Assembly: GCF_010977575.1 (NCBI RefSeq)
Contig: NZ_CP048812.1
Span: forward strand, 4,340,001-4,404,000
Direction of reading: 5' to 3'
Source: Halomonas socia
GTDB taxonomy: Bacteria > Pseudomonadota > Gammaproteobacteria > Pseudomonadales > Halomonadaceae
DNA: 64,000 bases
The notes beneath the pieces were generated by a model. That model did no database searches. It was not told where the DNA came from and saw only the letters and a list, made by a program, of their open reading frames with translations. This document shows, one piece after another, positions 1 through 10,958 of the stretch (positions within the stretch are counted from its first letter, which is position 1; each line of letters opens with the position of its first letter). Both the position numbers and the translations under genes were made by a program.

Positions 1-838
1 GCTCGCTATAGTACCAGCCCAGTACCAGCCCCACCGCCAGTCCGCCGACGTGGGCCTCGTTGGCGACGTTGCCGAAGCCGACCATGCCGGCAAAGCCGGT
101 CATGGTAAAGACCATCCAGCCGAGCATGAACACCACCAACATCTGCGGCACGAAGAAACCGCTGCGCGGGGCGCGCCGCGACATCAGCCAGACGTAACCG
201 AGCAGCGCATAGTCGACCCCCGACATGCCGCCGAACAGCACCGTGCCGGTGGCGTACTGGGCAAGGTTGGCGCCAATGCCGCTGACCAGCACCAGCATCA
301 GTATCTGCCGTGAGCCCTGCAGCGCCTCGACCTGGCGGCCGAAGTACCATAGCCACAGCATGTTGAAGATCAGGTGCATCCAGCCGAAGTGCAGAAACGC
401 CGGCGACAGCAGCCGCCACACCTGTCCCGAGGCCAGCGCCTCGCCCAGCGGCATGGCCACCAGGCTGCCATTGGACACTCCCAACGGCACGATCGCCAGC
501 ATGGCGATCACCAGATCGCCGAATACCGCCATCAACCCGAACACCGCCAGGCTCAGGGCCACGCAGGCGGCAGTGACCGGCGCCAGGCGGAACGGGATGG
601 CCAAGGGTGTGGTCGCGCCGTGACTGGCCGCGTGGCGCTTGCCCTCGGGCATGAGCGCCTCGCCGTTGCGCCAGCGCTCGAGCAGCTCCATCAGCGCCTC
701 GCGCTGCTCGAGGTCGGCCAGCCACAGCGTATAGCCGTGCTCGTTCTCGGTGAAGCGGTGGCCGATGCGATGGGCCCACAGCGCCTCGCGCAGCGGGCGG
801 GTGTCGGTATCGCGGGGCAGTTCAAGCACCTTGTACAT
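1..838 (-). CDS. glpG: Rhomboid intramembrane serine protease (GlpG-like), truncated by the window edge
   Basis: Membrane-embedded protease that cleaves other membrane proteins within or beside their transmembrane segments. The ATG at 836-838 opens a frame that reaches base 1 without a stop, giving 279 codons, so almost the whole of a GlpG-sized protein (276 residues in E. coli) is present. The first ~75 residues are soluble and resemble the GlpG cytoplasmic domain. Several hydrophobic helices follow. The catalytic serine lies in GGMSGV (Ser206) and the partner histidine in EAHVGG (His263), the spacing expected for a rhomboid dyad. The C-terminus lies outside the window. A position beside glp genes is classical for GlpG, but here metallophosphoesterase and nadK lie between them. 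Confidence 0.9.
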   Translation of the reverse strand, partial: MYKVLELPRDTDTRPLREALWAHRIGHRFTENEHGYTLWLADLEQREALMELLERWRNGEALMPEGKRHAASHGATTPLAIPFRLAPVTAACVALSLAVFGLMAVFGDLVIAMLAIVPLGVSNGSLVAMPLGEALASGQVWRLLSPAFLHFGWMHLIFNMLWLWYFGRQVEALQGSRQILMLVLVSGIGANLAQYATGTVLFGGMSGVDYALLGYVWLMSRRAPRSGFFVPQMLVVFMLGWMVFTMTGFAGMVGFGNVANEAHVGGLAVGLVLGWYYSE

Positions 839-903
839 GGCGTCTTCCTTTCTCGACGGCGCCTATCGGCCAATCTATGGCGCACATGATACCCGACGCA
901 CAG

Positions 904-932
904 AAAAAATCCGGCGGAGGGGGCCGCCGGAT
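904..932 (-). terminator. Rho-independent terminator downstream of the metallophosphoesterase gene
   Basis: Read on the minus strand, a 9-bp GC-rich stem (ATCCGGCGG paired with CCGCCGGAT) with a 6-base loop is followed directly by six T. It lies about 100 bases past the stop of the gene ending at 1034 and before the rhomboid start, so it separates the nadK-phosphoesterase transcript from glpG. The rest of the gap 839-1033 shows no gene. Confidence 0.8.
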
Positions 933-1033
933 CGAAAAGCAAGGGATCATTCAAGGGAACACTTACTCTGATAGGCCCAGCGGCCATGAGTTCAGCCCTC
1001 GGCATAAAAAATTGTGTAACGATTTGTTTCTGT

Positions 1034-2029
1034 CTAGTCGAAGTCGATCTCCCACGGCTGCGGCCGCGCCTGCTCTTCACGGGGCACGCTGACCCACACG
1101 AAATGATTGGCATCCAGGCGCTGCTCACCGCTCCAGCGATAGGCCACCAGCCGGCCGTATTTCACCGCGCTGTAATCGAGGCAGGCGATGTTGGGTGCCG
1201 GCAGCGCCGGGATGCCCTCGCACCAGTAGTGGCCGATGAACAGCGGCGGCTGCTCGGGGCCGTAGTAGCTGAGGCGCTGGCGCTCGGCATCGCTCAGCGG
1301 GCGCAGTTCGAGGTCGTCAGGCAGGTTGTCGGGCTGGAAGATCACATCACCATAGTACTGCGGCTCACTCGCCCAGAAATGGGTGCGAAAGGTCTTGCGG
1401 GTAAAGCCGTCGCCGGAGTGAATCTCGGTGCCTTCGGGAAGCGGCAGGTGACTGCCGCGGGTCAGCCTATCGAGGGCGCGAAAGGCCAGGGTGTCGGGAT
1501 CCACCGAGGCCTCGAGCATGGCCCTGTCGAGGCACGCGCCGGGACATTCACGATGCAGCGCGTCGATCAGCGGCTGGTCCCAGCAGGCATGCACCACACG
1601 CAGCTCGCCCAGGTCGAGGAACAGCGGGATCTGCATGAACCAGGCCAGCACGTCATCCCACTCGCTGGGGTGGTCGCGGTACTGCTCGAGGGTATTCATG
1701 ATGATGCGGTTGTGGCGCGGCGTATGCGGGCGCAGCCAGCCGTGGTCGCCGAGGCGATGACAGTAGGCCAGGGCATTGTACTCGTGGTTGCCCATGACGA
1801 TCTGCGCCTCGCCCTCCTCGACCATGCGCCGCGCGATATTGACCGCGAGGCGAATCCGCGGCCCGCGATCGATCAGGTCGCCGAGGAAGATGACCTTGCG
1901 CCGCGGATGGCGATAGACGCCACCGCGCTGGTGGTAGCCGAGCTTCTCGAGCAGCGCGGCCAGGGTCGCCCCGCAGCCGTGCACGTCGCCGATCAGATCA
2001 TAGCCTTCGATAGTGGACGCCAGGGTCAC
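1034..2029 (-). CDS. Calcineurin-like metallophosphoesterase
   Basis: Predicted soluble two-metal phosphoesterase of 331 residues. The metal-binding signature motifs occur in order in the N-terminal third: GDVHG near residue 14, GDLIDRGP near residue 50 and GNHE near residue 80, with later histidine-containing loops (IGHYW) completing the site. The substrate cannot be told from the sequence; relatives include Ap4A hydrolases and serine/threonine phosphatases. The start is a GTG only one base after the nadK stop, preceded by GGAG at good spacing, so the two genes are almost certainly cotranscribed and translationally coupled. Confidence 0.85.
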   Translation of the reverse strand: MTLASTIEGYDLIGDVHGCGATLAALLEKLGYHQRGGVYRHPRRKVIFLGDLIDRGPRIRLAVNIARRMVEEGEAQIVMGNHEYNALAYCHRLGDHGWLRPHTPRHNRIIMNTLEQYRDHPSEWDDVLAWFMQIPLFLDLGELRVVHACWDQPLIDALHRECPGACLDRAMLEASVDPDTLAFRALDRLTRGSHLPLPEGTEIHSGDGFTRKTFRTHFWASEPQYYGDVIFQPDNLPDDLELRPLSDAERQRLSYYGPEQPPLFIGHYWCEGIPALPAPNIACLDYSAVKYGRLVAYRWSGEQRLDANHFVWVSVPREEQARPQPWEIDFD

Positions 2030-2030
2030 C

Positions 2031-2912
2031 TCAATCTCCCAACCGGCTGCTCCAGCCGAGCTTGCTGCGACACACTTCGTAGTAGTTGTAGCCGTGGGGA
2101 TGCAGCAGCGTCAGGCGCTGCGGCTTGCGCCGCACGTAGAGGATGTCGTCCGGCTTGGAGACCACCTTGGTCTGGCCGTCGCAGCTGACGTGGGGATAGG
2201 CCTCGTTGGTCTCGCCGATATGGATGCGGATCTCGGACGCCGCATCGACCACGATCGGTCGGCTCGACAGGGTATGCGGGAACATCGGCACCAGGGTAAT
2301 GGCGTCGAGCTTGGGATGCATGATCGGCCCTCCGCCAGACAGCGCATAGGCGGTGGAACCGGTTGGCGTGGCGATGATCAGGCCATCGCTACGCTGGCTA
2401 TAGACGAAGTGGCCGTCGATGAATAGCTCGAACTCGATCATCCGCACCGCCTTGCCGGGGTGCATGACCACGTCGTTGAGGGCGTCAGCGGCGCCCACCA
2501 GCACCTCGCCACGATACACCTCGGCGTCGAGCAGGAAGCGCTCTTCGACCTCGTAGTGGCCGGCCAGTACTTCGCCGACCCGCTCCTCCAGCTCGTTGGG
2601 CGAAATATCGGTCAAGAAGCCTAGCCGACCACGATTGACGCCGAGCACCGGGGTACCGCTACGGCACATCGCCCGACCGGCGCCGAGCAGGCTGCCGTCG
2701 CCGCCGACCACGATCGCCAGGTCGCAGATCTCGCCGAGGGTCTCGCGGCTCGCCTCGCGGTGGCCGTGGTCGAGCAGCACCGTGGCGGTACGATCCTCGA
2801 TCACCAGCGTGTAGCCGTGGCCGTCGAGAAAGCGAATCAGCCGCTTGAGAGTGTCCACCACCTTGGCGCTGCCCAGCCGGCCAATCAAGCCGATGGTCTT
2901 GAAAGTCGTCAT
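2031..2912 (-). CDS. nadK: NAD kinase
   Basis: ATP-dependent phosphorylation of NAD to NADP in the cytoplasm. The 293-residue product matches the usual bacterial length (292 in E. coli). The diagnostic GGDGS motif, with its catalytic aspartate Asp72, is at residues 70-74, and the TPTGSTAY and SDGLI motifs of the NAD-binding domain are present. I chose the ATG at 2910-2912, which begins MTTFKTIGLIGR; the in-frame reading extends upstream to 3050 but that extension looks non-coding and overlaps the neighbouring gene. The start codon is preceded by AAGGGCG. The gene sits directly upstream of the metallophosphoesterase. Confidence 0.95.
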   Translation of the reverse strand: MTTFKTIGLIGRLGSAKVVDTLKRLIRFLDGHGYTLVIEDRTATVLLDHGHREASRETLGEICDLAIVVGGDGSLLGAGRAMCRSGTPVLGVNRGRLGFLTDISPNELEERVGEVLAGHYEVEERFLLDAEVYRGEVLVGAADALNDVVMHPGKAVRMIEFELFIDGHFVYSQRSDGLIIATPTGSTAYALSGGGPIMHPKLDAITLVPMFPHTLSSRPIVVDAASEIRIHIGETNEAYPHVSCDGQTKVVSKPDDILYVRRKPQRLTLLHPHGYNYYEVCRSKLGWSSRLGD

Positions 2913-2926
2913 GTTATCGCCCTTGT

Positions 2927-2960
2927 GCCGAGGGCGATCATTATGCGGTGTGCCCTCGGC
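2927..2960. other. Inverted repeat in the nadK leader
   Basis: A 9-bp perfect inverted repeat (GCCGAGGGC / GCCCTCGGC) with a 16-base loop lies between the exporter stop and nadK, ending just before the nadK ribosome binding site. There is no T-tract on either strand, so it is not a typical intrinsic terminator. Confidence 0.5.
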
Positions 2961-3001
2961 CCGGGCAAACGCGCCCGTTGCCGCGATGCCCGCAGTATGC
3001 T

Positions 3002-3883
3002 TCAAACCTGCCGATAGGACTGCAGCTCCTTGCGGCGCTTGACCCACCACTCGTTGATCAGCAACGCAGCAAGGATGATGCCACCGCCCAGAGCCAGCCG
3101 GAGCAGGTCGGCATCACGATTCCAGATCACCAGGTTGACCAGCAGCCCGGCAGGAATCAGGGCGTTGTTCATGATCGCCAGCGCCCCGGCATCGACCAGC
3201 GTCGCGCCCCTGTTCCACAGGAAGTACCCTACCCCCGAGGCCGCCAGGCCCAGCCACATCAGCACGCTCCACTGCAGCCCCGTGGTAGGCAGCATGTCGC
3301 GATTGCCGAGCAGCAGATAAGCTACCGCCGCCAGGCATAGCGCGCCCAGGTAGAACCAACCGAACACGCCCAGCTGCGGCAACTCCACCGGCAGTCGCGC
3401 GGCCAGATGCCGGTAGGCGACCTGGCCGAAGGCGAAGCACAGGTTGGCGCCCTGCACTACCAGGAAACCCTGCCAGAAGCCGCTGTCGATGCCGTCGTAG
3501 CGAATCACCGCCGCGCCGAGCACGGCAAGCAGCGCGGTCAGCAGGTAGAATGGCGAGAAGCGCCACGCCATGGCGTCGTCGAGCAGGGTCACGTAGAGCG
3601 GCGTGAAGATGGTGAACAGCAACACCTCGGGCACCGACAGCAGCAGAAAGGACTGGTAGAAGAACACGTACATCAGCCCCAACTGGATCGCGCCGATGCC
3701 CATCAGTGCCAGCTTGTGGCGATGTGCCAGCAGCCGCGGCTTGAGAAACGGTACGAACAGCAGCGCCGCCAGGGAGATCCGGGTGAGCACCGCGAAGTAG
3801 CTATCGACCTGGCCCGACAGGTAGACGCCAATCAGCGAGAACGAGAAGGCCCACAGCGCCGTAATGCCGATCAGATAATTCAT
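3002..3883 (-). CDS. EamA/DMT-family inner-membrane transporter
   Basis: Predicted ten-helix inner-membrane exporter of the drug/metabolite transporter superfamily, 293 residues, with two repeated five-helix EamA halves. Hydrophobic helices fill the whole chain, with the pattern typical of the carboxylate/amino acid/amine subgroup; the C-terminus is a short basic cytoplasmic tail. The substrate cannot be assigned. The gene lies upstream of nadK on the same strand (about 90-base gap) and is divergent from the DUF6314-like gene. Confidence 0.85.
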   Translation of the reverse strand: MNYLIGITALWAFSFSLIGVYLSGQVDSYFAVLTRISLAALLFVPFLKPRLLAHRHKLALMGIGAIQLGLMYVFFYQSFLLLSVPEVLLFTIFTPLYVTLLDDAMAWRFSPFYLLTALLAVLGAAVIRYDGIDSGFWQGFLVVQGANLCFAFGQVAYRHLAARLPVELPQLGVFGWFYLGALCLAAVAYLLLGNRDMLPTTGLQWSVLMWLGLAASGVGYFLWNRGATLVDAGALAIMNNALIPAGLLVNLVIWNRDADLLRLALGGGIILAALLINEWWVKRRKELQSYRQV

Positions 3884-3908
3884 TAGTAAACCTTAGAGAG
3901 ATAGAAGG

Positions 3909-4370
3909 TTGACAGACATTATACGCGTCACGCATCGCCTGGCCAGCATCGCACGGGTCAGCTTCACTTCCTGTTCCAGCGAGCGCTCGCAGTGCGCTTG
4001 GAGCGGCAGCGGCGAGGGCAGCGTAGGGGTCAGCCAGGACGCCGACGGCCTGCGCTTCCACGAGCAGGGCCGATTCCGGCTCGACCGTGGTGGCGCTGCG
4101 GTGGCCTTTCGCAACGTCTACCGCTGGGCGCTGCACGACGATCGACTGGGGCTCTATCACGAGCGTCGCGGCAAGGCCCACGCGGTGTGGCTGTTCGATC
4201 TGGTCAGCGCCGCCGAGGGTGACGGCCTGGTGGCACGCGATGACCACCTGTGTGGTGACGACCGCTATAGTGCGCGACTGACCCTGCACGACGATGGCGT
4301 CGACCTCGACTGGCGGATCAGTGGCCCACGCAAGGACGAGCGGCTCTACTACCGCTACCGTCAGGCATGA
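3909..4370 (+). CDS. DUF6314-like protein
   Basis: About 153 residues, no signal peptide or membrane segment. From residue ~35 on it has the features of the DUF6314 family: GSGEGSV, an EQGRFRL strand, FRNVYRW, and a C-terminal GPRKDERLYYRYR. Alternating strands suggest a lipocalin-like or YnbD-like beta structure. Function is unknown. The start is uncertain: the track-supported start is TTG at 3909 with a purine-rich stretch just upstream, and the first ~25 residues fit the family less well than the rest. It stands alone, divergent from the EamA gene and convergent with glpV. Confidence 0.65.
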   Translation: MTDIIRVTHRLASIARVSFTSCSSERSQCAWSGSGEGSVGVSQDADGLRFHEQGRFRLDRGGAAVAFRNVYRWALHDDRLGLYHERRGKAHAVWLFDLVSAAEGDGLVARDDHLCGDDRYSARLTLHDDGVDLDWRISGPRKDERLYYRYRQA

Positions 4371-4371
4371 G

Positions 4372-4403
4372 AAAAGCCCCGCCGGCGCTGAGCCATGCGG
4401 GGC
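4372..4403 (-). terminator. Terminator downstream of glpV
   Basis: On the minus strand a 7-bp stem (GCCCCGC / GCGGGGC) with a 14-base loop is followed by TTTTC. It lies 20 bases past the glpV stop and between two convergent genes, so it probably closes the glycerol transporter operon. Confidence 0.6.
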
Positions 4404-4422
4404 ACTGGAGGCTAGTTGCCGA

Positions 4423-6162
<1,740 letters not shown>

Positions 6163-6224
6163 GATGACCTCGTTATTGCTTATTGTTGTCTTCCGTGACG
6201 CGAAATCCATCCGTGTACTTCGTG

Positions 6225-6497
6225 TTAGCCCCAGCGTAATAATATCAGTAGCCATACCACCGATATGGCCAGGGCAACCCAGATCGTGATGTCGGTAAAG
6301 CCCACCACGATCAGGTGAATGTAGGCCGCGCTCAGCAGCCCGATGAACAAGCGATCGCCGCGGGTGGTAGCGATGGGCAAGAATCCCTTGCGCTCCACCG
6401 TGGGCGAGATCACCTCCCAGGCGGCCATGCCGGCGAGAATCGCGGCAATCGTCGAGAAGAACACCGCCGTGGGTAGGGTCCATACCATCCAAGCCAT
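6225..6497 (-). CDS. glpU: DUF2160 small membrane protein of the glycerol importer
   Basis: 90 residues with three hydrophobic helices (about residues 5-25, 50-68 and 70-88) and a short polar loop between the first two. It belongs to the DUF2160 family, which is found as the small integral membrane partner in glpSTPQUV-type glycerol transporters. Its exact role in transport is not known. It starts 13 bases after the glpQ stop and lies in the operon order seen in rhizobia. Confidence 0.85.
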   Translation of the reverse strand: MAWMVWTLPTAVFFSTIAAILAGMAAWEVISPTVERKGFLPIATTRGDRLFIGLLSAAYIHLIVVGFTDITIWVALAISVVWLLILLRWG

Positions 6498-6510
6498 CTG
6501 CGTATCCCCC

Positions 6511-7410
6511 TCAGGTACGGCCTAGGGCAAAGCCCTTGGCGATATGATTGCGAACGAAATAGACCACCACGATACCGGGCAGAATGGTCAGCACCCCGGC
6601 TGCGGCCAGCGTGCCCCAGTCGATCCCCGATGCGGTTGAGGTACGCGTCATTATCGAAGCGATAGGCTGTGCACTAGTGGCCGTTAGCGTGCGCGACAAC
6701 AGCAATTCGACCCACGAGAACATGAACAGGAAGAACAGCGTCACGCCGATCCCCGAGCGGATCATTGGAATGAAGATCTTGACGAAGAAACGCGGGAAGC
6801 TGTAGCCGTCGATATAGGCGGTCTCGTCAACCTCCTTGGGCACGCTGCTCATGAAACCCTCGAGAATCCAGATCGCCAGTGGGATATTGAACAGGCAGTG
6901 CGCCAGGGCCACGGCAATATGGGTATCGAAGAGTCCCACCGAGTAGTAGAGCTGGAAATAGGGCAGCAGGAATACCGCCGGCGGCGCCATCAGGTTGGTC
7001 AGCAGCCAGAAGAACAAGTGCTTGTCGCCGATAAAGCGAAAGCGGCTGAAGGCGTAGGCCGCCGGTAAGGCCACCGAGATACTGATCAGCATGTTCATCA
7101 GCACATAGCCGATGGAGTTGACGTAGCCCATGTACCAGGAGGAGTCGGTGAAGATGCCCGTATAGTTGGCCGCGGTAAAGTTCTGCGGCCACAGCGAGAA
7201 GGAGCCGAGAATCTCGCTGTTGGTCTGGAAGGACATGTTCAGCAGCCAGTAGATAGGCAGCAGGATGAATATCAGGTAGAGCGCCAGCAGGGTCCGTGGG
7301 CGAAGCCGTGAGCGACCGCGCTTTTTCGCCTCGGCGCGCTGATACTGCGTCCCAGCCTGTCCCTGAGAAACGCCGGCCTGCTCGACGTGGGTGTCGATTC
7401 GCTGGTTCAT
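6511..7410 (-). CDS. glpQ: Glycerol ABC transporter permease, MalG type
   Basis: Second transmembrane subunit of the importer, 299 residues. About 40 charged N-terminal residues precede six predicted helices. The cytoplasmic coupling loop that docks the ATPases is recognisable as the EAA-like segment near VPKEVDETAYIDGYS. The gene begins a single base after glpP ends, indicating translational coupling. Not to be confused with the E. coli glycerophosphodiesterase also named GlpQ. Confidence 0.88.
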   Translation of the reverse strand: MNQRIDTHVEQAGVSQGQAGTQYQRAEAKKRGRSRLRPRTLLALYLIFILLPIYWLLNMSFQTNSEILGSFSLWPQNFTAANYTGIFTDSSWYMGYVNSIGYVLMNMLISISVALPAAYAFSRFRFIGDKHLFFWLLTNLMAPPAVFLLPYFQLYYSVGLFDTHIAVALAHCLFNIPLAIWILEGFMSSVPKEVDETAYIDGYSFPRFFVKIFIPMIRSGIGVTLFFLFMFSWVELLLSRTLTATSAQPIASIMTRTSTASGIDWGTLAAAGVLTILPGIVVVYFVRNHIAKGFALGRT

Positions 7411-7411
7411 A

Positions 7412-8291
7412 TCAGACGCCTCCCCGTTCGGCCTTGTCTTTCTGCATGTTCATGATCGCGGTATAGAACACCCAGCAGACCAGCAGGATGATCAGGAAAT
7501 AGATCAGCGAGAATGCCGCCGATGGCCCCAGGTCCTGCTGGCCGATGGCCATGGTGGTCAACGACTGGCTGAGGAAGGTGGTGCTGCTGCCCGGCCCGCC
7601 GCCGGTCAGCACGAAGGGCTCGGCGTAGATCATGAAGGAGTGCATAAAGCGCAGCAGCACGCCGATGACCAGCACGTTGGTCAGCTTGGGCAGTTGGATG
7701 TAGCGGAACACCGCCCACTTCGAGGCGCGATCGATGCGCGCCGCCTGATAGTAGGCCTCGGGAATCGAGCGCAGGCCGCTATAGCAAAGCAGCGCGATCA
7801 GCGGCGTCCAGTGCCAGACGTCCATCAGGATGATGGTCGCCCAGGCATCCACCGGATTGCGGGTAATGTTGTAGCCGTAGCCCAGCCCGCGCAGCCCGGC
7901 CCCCATCAGGCCGATATCGCCGCGGGTGAATATCTGCCAGATGCTGCCCACCACGTTCCATGGAATCAGCAGCGGCAGGGTGATCAGGATCAGCACCGCC
8001 GAGGCCTGCCAGCCGCGCTTGGGCATCAATAGCGCAATGCCGATACCCAGCGGCACCTGGATCGCCAGCACCGTGAACGAGAAGGCGAACTGGCGCAGCA
8101 GAGCCGCCTGCAGGCCGGCGTTATTCAGAGTGCGCTCGAACCACTCCGCACCAGTGAAAAAACGGGTGTTGGCGTCGAACACGTCCTGCACCGAGTAGTT
8201 GACCACCGTCATCAGCGGAATGATCGCCGAAAACGCCACCAGCACCAGCATCGGCAGCACCAGCAGCCAGGCCCTGTTGTTGTATACCTTA

Positions 8292-8299
<8 letters not shown>
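7412..8299 (-). CDS. glpP: Glycerol ABC transporter permease, MalF type
   Basis: First transmembrane subunit, 295 residues with six predicted helices and a periplasmic loop after helix 1. The EAA-like coupling segment is at RSIPEAYYQAARIDRAS. Its start overlaps the end of glpT by 8 bases, a sign of coupled translation within the operon. Confidence 0.88.
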
Positions 8300-9391
<1,092 letters not shown>

Positions 9392-9392
9392 G

Positions 9393-10481
9393 TCAGCGCC
9401 CTCCCCGGTGGCTTGGCACATGCACGATGGCGCCATGCTGGTCGAAGGCGTACATCTTGTGCATCGGCAGGTAAACCTTGATGAGCTGGTCGGTGTCGAA
9501 GCGATGCACACCGCCCAGGTGCAGCACCAGAGAGAAGATGTCGTTGCGCACGTGCAGGAAGGTTTCCGAGCCGCTGATCTCGGCCAGTGCGACGCTCACC
9601 TCGACTTCCAGGTCGCTCGGGTGGCGGCGCGACAGGCTGATATGCGAGGCACGCACGCCGAAGTGGTAGCTACCCGGGTCCAGGCGCGAGAACACCTCAT
9701 CGGCGGAGAAATAGAGCGTCTCGTCGAACGACACCTCACTACCGGAGACCAGCCCGGGCACCACGTTGATGGGCGGTTCGGAGAACATCTCGGCGGTGAG
9801 AATGTCGCGCGGACGATGGTAGACGTCCTCGGTGCGCCCATACTGCAGCAGCCGGCCCTCATGCAGTACCGCGGTGTGGCCGCCGAGCGCCAACGCTTCG
9901 TTGGGTTCGGTGGTGGCATAGACGGCAATGCAGTTCTTGGCCTTGAACAGCTCACGCAGTTCGTCGCGAAACTCTTCGCGCAGCTTGTAGTCGAGGTTGA
10001 CCAGCGGCTCGTCGAACAGGATCAGGTCGGCATCCTTGACCAGGGCCCGCCCCATCGCCGTACGCTGCTGCTGCCCCCCAGAAAGCTCGAGAGGAAAGCG
10101 GTCGAGTAGATGCTCAATATGCAGCATCTCGGCGGTTTCATGCACGCGACGGTAAACTTCCTGCTTGTCGACGCGCGCCAGCTGCAGCGGCGAGGCGATA
10201 TTGTCGAAGACATTGAGGGTGGGATAGTTGATGAACTGCTGATAGACCATCGATACATTGCGCTTACGCACCGGTATCCCGGTAACATCGCGGCCATGCA
10301 TTTTCACCTTGCCACGGGTTGGCGCTTCGAGCCCCGCCATCAAGCGCATCAACGTAGTCTTGCCGGCCAGGGTGCGCCCCAGCAGCACGTTGAACGAACC
10401 GGGCGCCAGCTCCAGGCTGACGTCTTCGATGTGGGTGTTGGCGCCGACTACATGATCGATATTTTCTAATATCAAAGACAT
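9393..10481 (-). CDS. glpS: Glycerol ABC transporter ATP-binding protein (first gene of the operon)
   Basis: 362-residue ATPase with a C-terminal TOBE-like region. Walker A is GRTLAGKT (residues 35-42), Q-loop near 81-82, signature LSGGQ at 133-137 and Walker B ending Asp157-Glu158. The switch histidine is missing: the H-loop reads YATTEP with Thr191 at that position. Its defects complement those of GlpT, so the pair should make one good and one degenerate ATP site. The gene opens the minus-strand operon and faces glpD across a 477-base regulatory gap. Confidence 0.88.
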   Translation of the reverse strand: MSLILENIDHVVGANTHIEDVSLELAPGSFNVLLGRTLAGKTTLMRLMAGLEAPTRGKVKMHGRDVTGIPVRKRNVSMVYQQFINYPTLNVFDNIASPLQLARVDKQEVYRRVHETAEMLHIEHLLDRFPLELSGGQQQRTAMGRALVKDADLILFDEPLVNLDYKLREEFRDELRELFKAKNCIAVYATTEPNEALALGGHTAVLHEGRLLQYGRTEDVYHRPRDILTAEMFSEPPINVVPGLVSGSEVSFDETLYFSADEVFSRLDPGSYHFGVRASHISLSRRHPSDLEVEVSVALAEISGSETFLHVRNDIFSLVLHLGGVHRFDTDQLIKVYLPMHKMYAFDQHGAIVHVPSHRGGR

Positions 10482-10882
10482 GCCGAACTCATCATGTTTG
10501 TTGTATGGGTGACGACGTCACTCGTGTTCTCGAACCCTAGTGCACTTTCGTTCGAACATACAATCATGAAATTCCGAACACGCCTCGAAGCGCTCTCCCT
10601 GAGCCCAGATTTACTCTCAAGCCACTGTTATAAATGAATATTTTATCGCATTATACTTTTGACTAAGCCGCTATTGCTTATGACGAACGCTTCCATGGCG
10701 CCTTCCTCTGCACCAAAAAGACACTTAACACATTGATAAATATTATTTTTTTCAAAATCGCAGACCTCGCGCGATGTCTCTCCATCTCACCAGAAAGGCA
10801 AATTTTTTCATTAATTTCAATATATTGACGCCATAAAGTGGATGATTCACGGCAGCGCTTGATGTTCGATAGATTTTCTTCT

Positions 10883-10902
10883 ATGTTCGTTTTCAAACAC
10901 AC
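10883..10902 (+). promoter_or_regulatory. Candidate GlpR operator upstream of glpD
   Basis: TATGTTCGTTTTCAAACACA resembles the E. coli GlpR operator consensus TATGTTCGATAACGAACATA: 14 of the 16 arm positions agree, with only the central four bases unconstrained. It lies 57-76 bases upstream of the glpD start codon. No GlpR gene is present in this window. Confidence 0.5.
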
Positions 10903-10914
10903 ATCTCCGGATCT

Positions 10915-10928
10915 GTCACCATGTGACA
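10915..10928. promoter_or_regulatory. Perfect palindrome in the glpD leader
   Basis: TGTCACATGTGACA is a 14-base perfect palindrome 31 bases before the glpD start codon. It could be an operator or part of the leader structure; its arms are the reverse of a CRP site (TGTGA-N6-TCACA), so I do not call it CRP. Confidence 0.35.
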
Positions 10929-10958
10929 ACCCAGCGACGACACAGATGGAATAGCGCC

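Larger units (their letters stand above)
10482..10958. promoter_or_regulatory. Divergent glpS/glpD control region
   Basis: 477 bases without a convincing gene, with an AT-rich core (roughly 10600-10860) that stands out from the GC-rich surroundings. GlpR-like half-sites cluster near both ends: CGAACATA at 10553-10560 and CCGAACAC near 10575 on the glpS side; ATGTTCGA at 10863-10870 and a near-complete operator at 10883-10902 on the glpD side. A GTGAC/GTCAC inverted repeat is at 10509-10521. The arrangement suits a repressor acting on both promoters. I could not fix -35/-10 elements with confidence. Confidence 0.55.
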
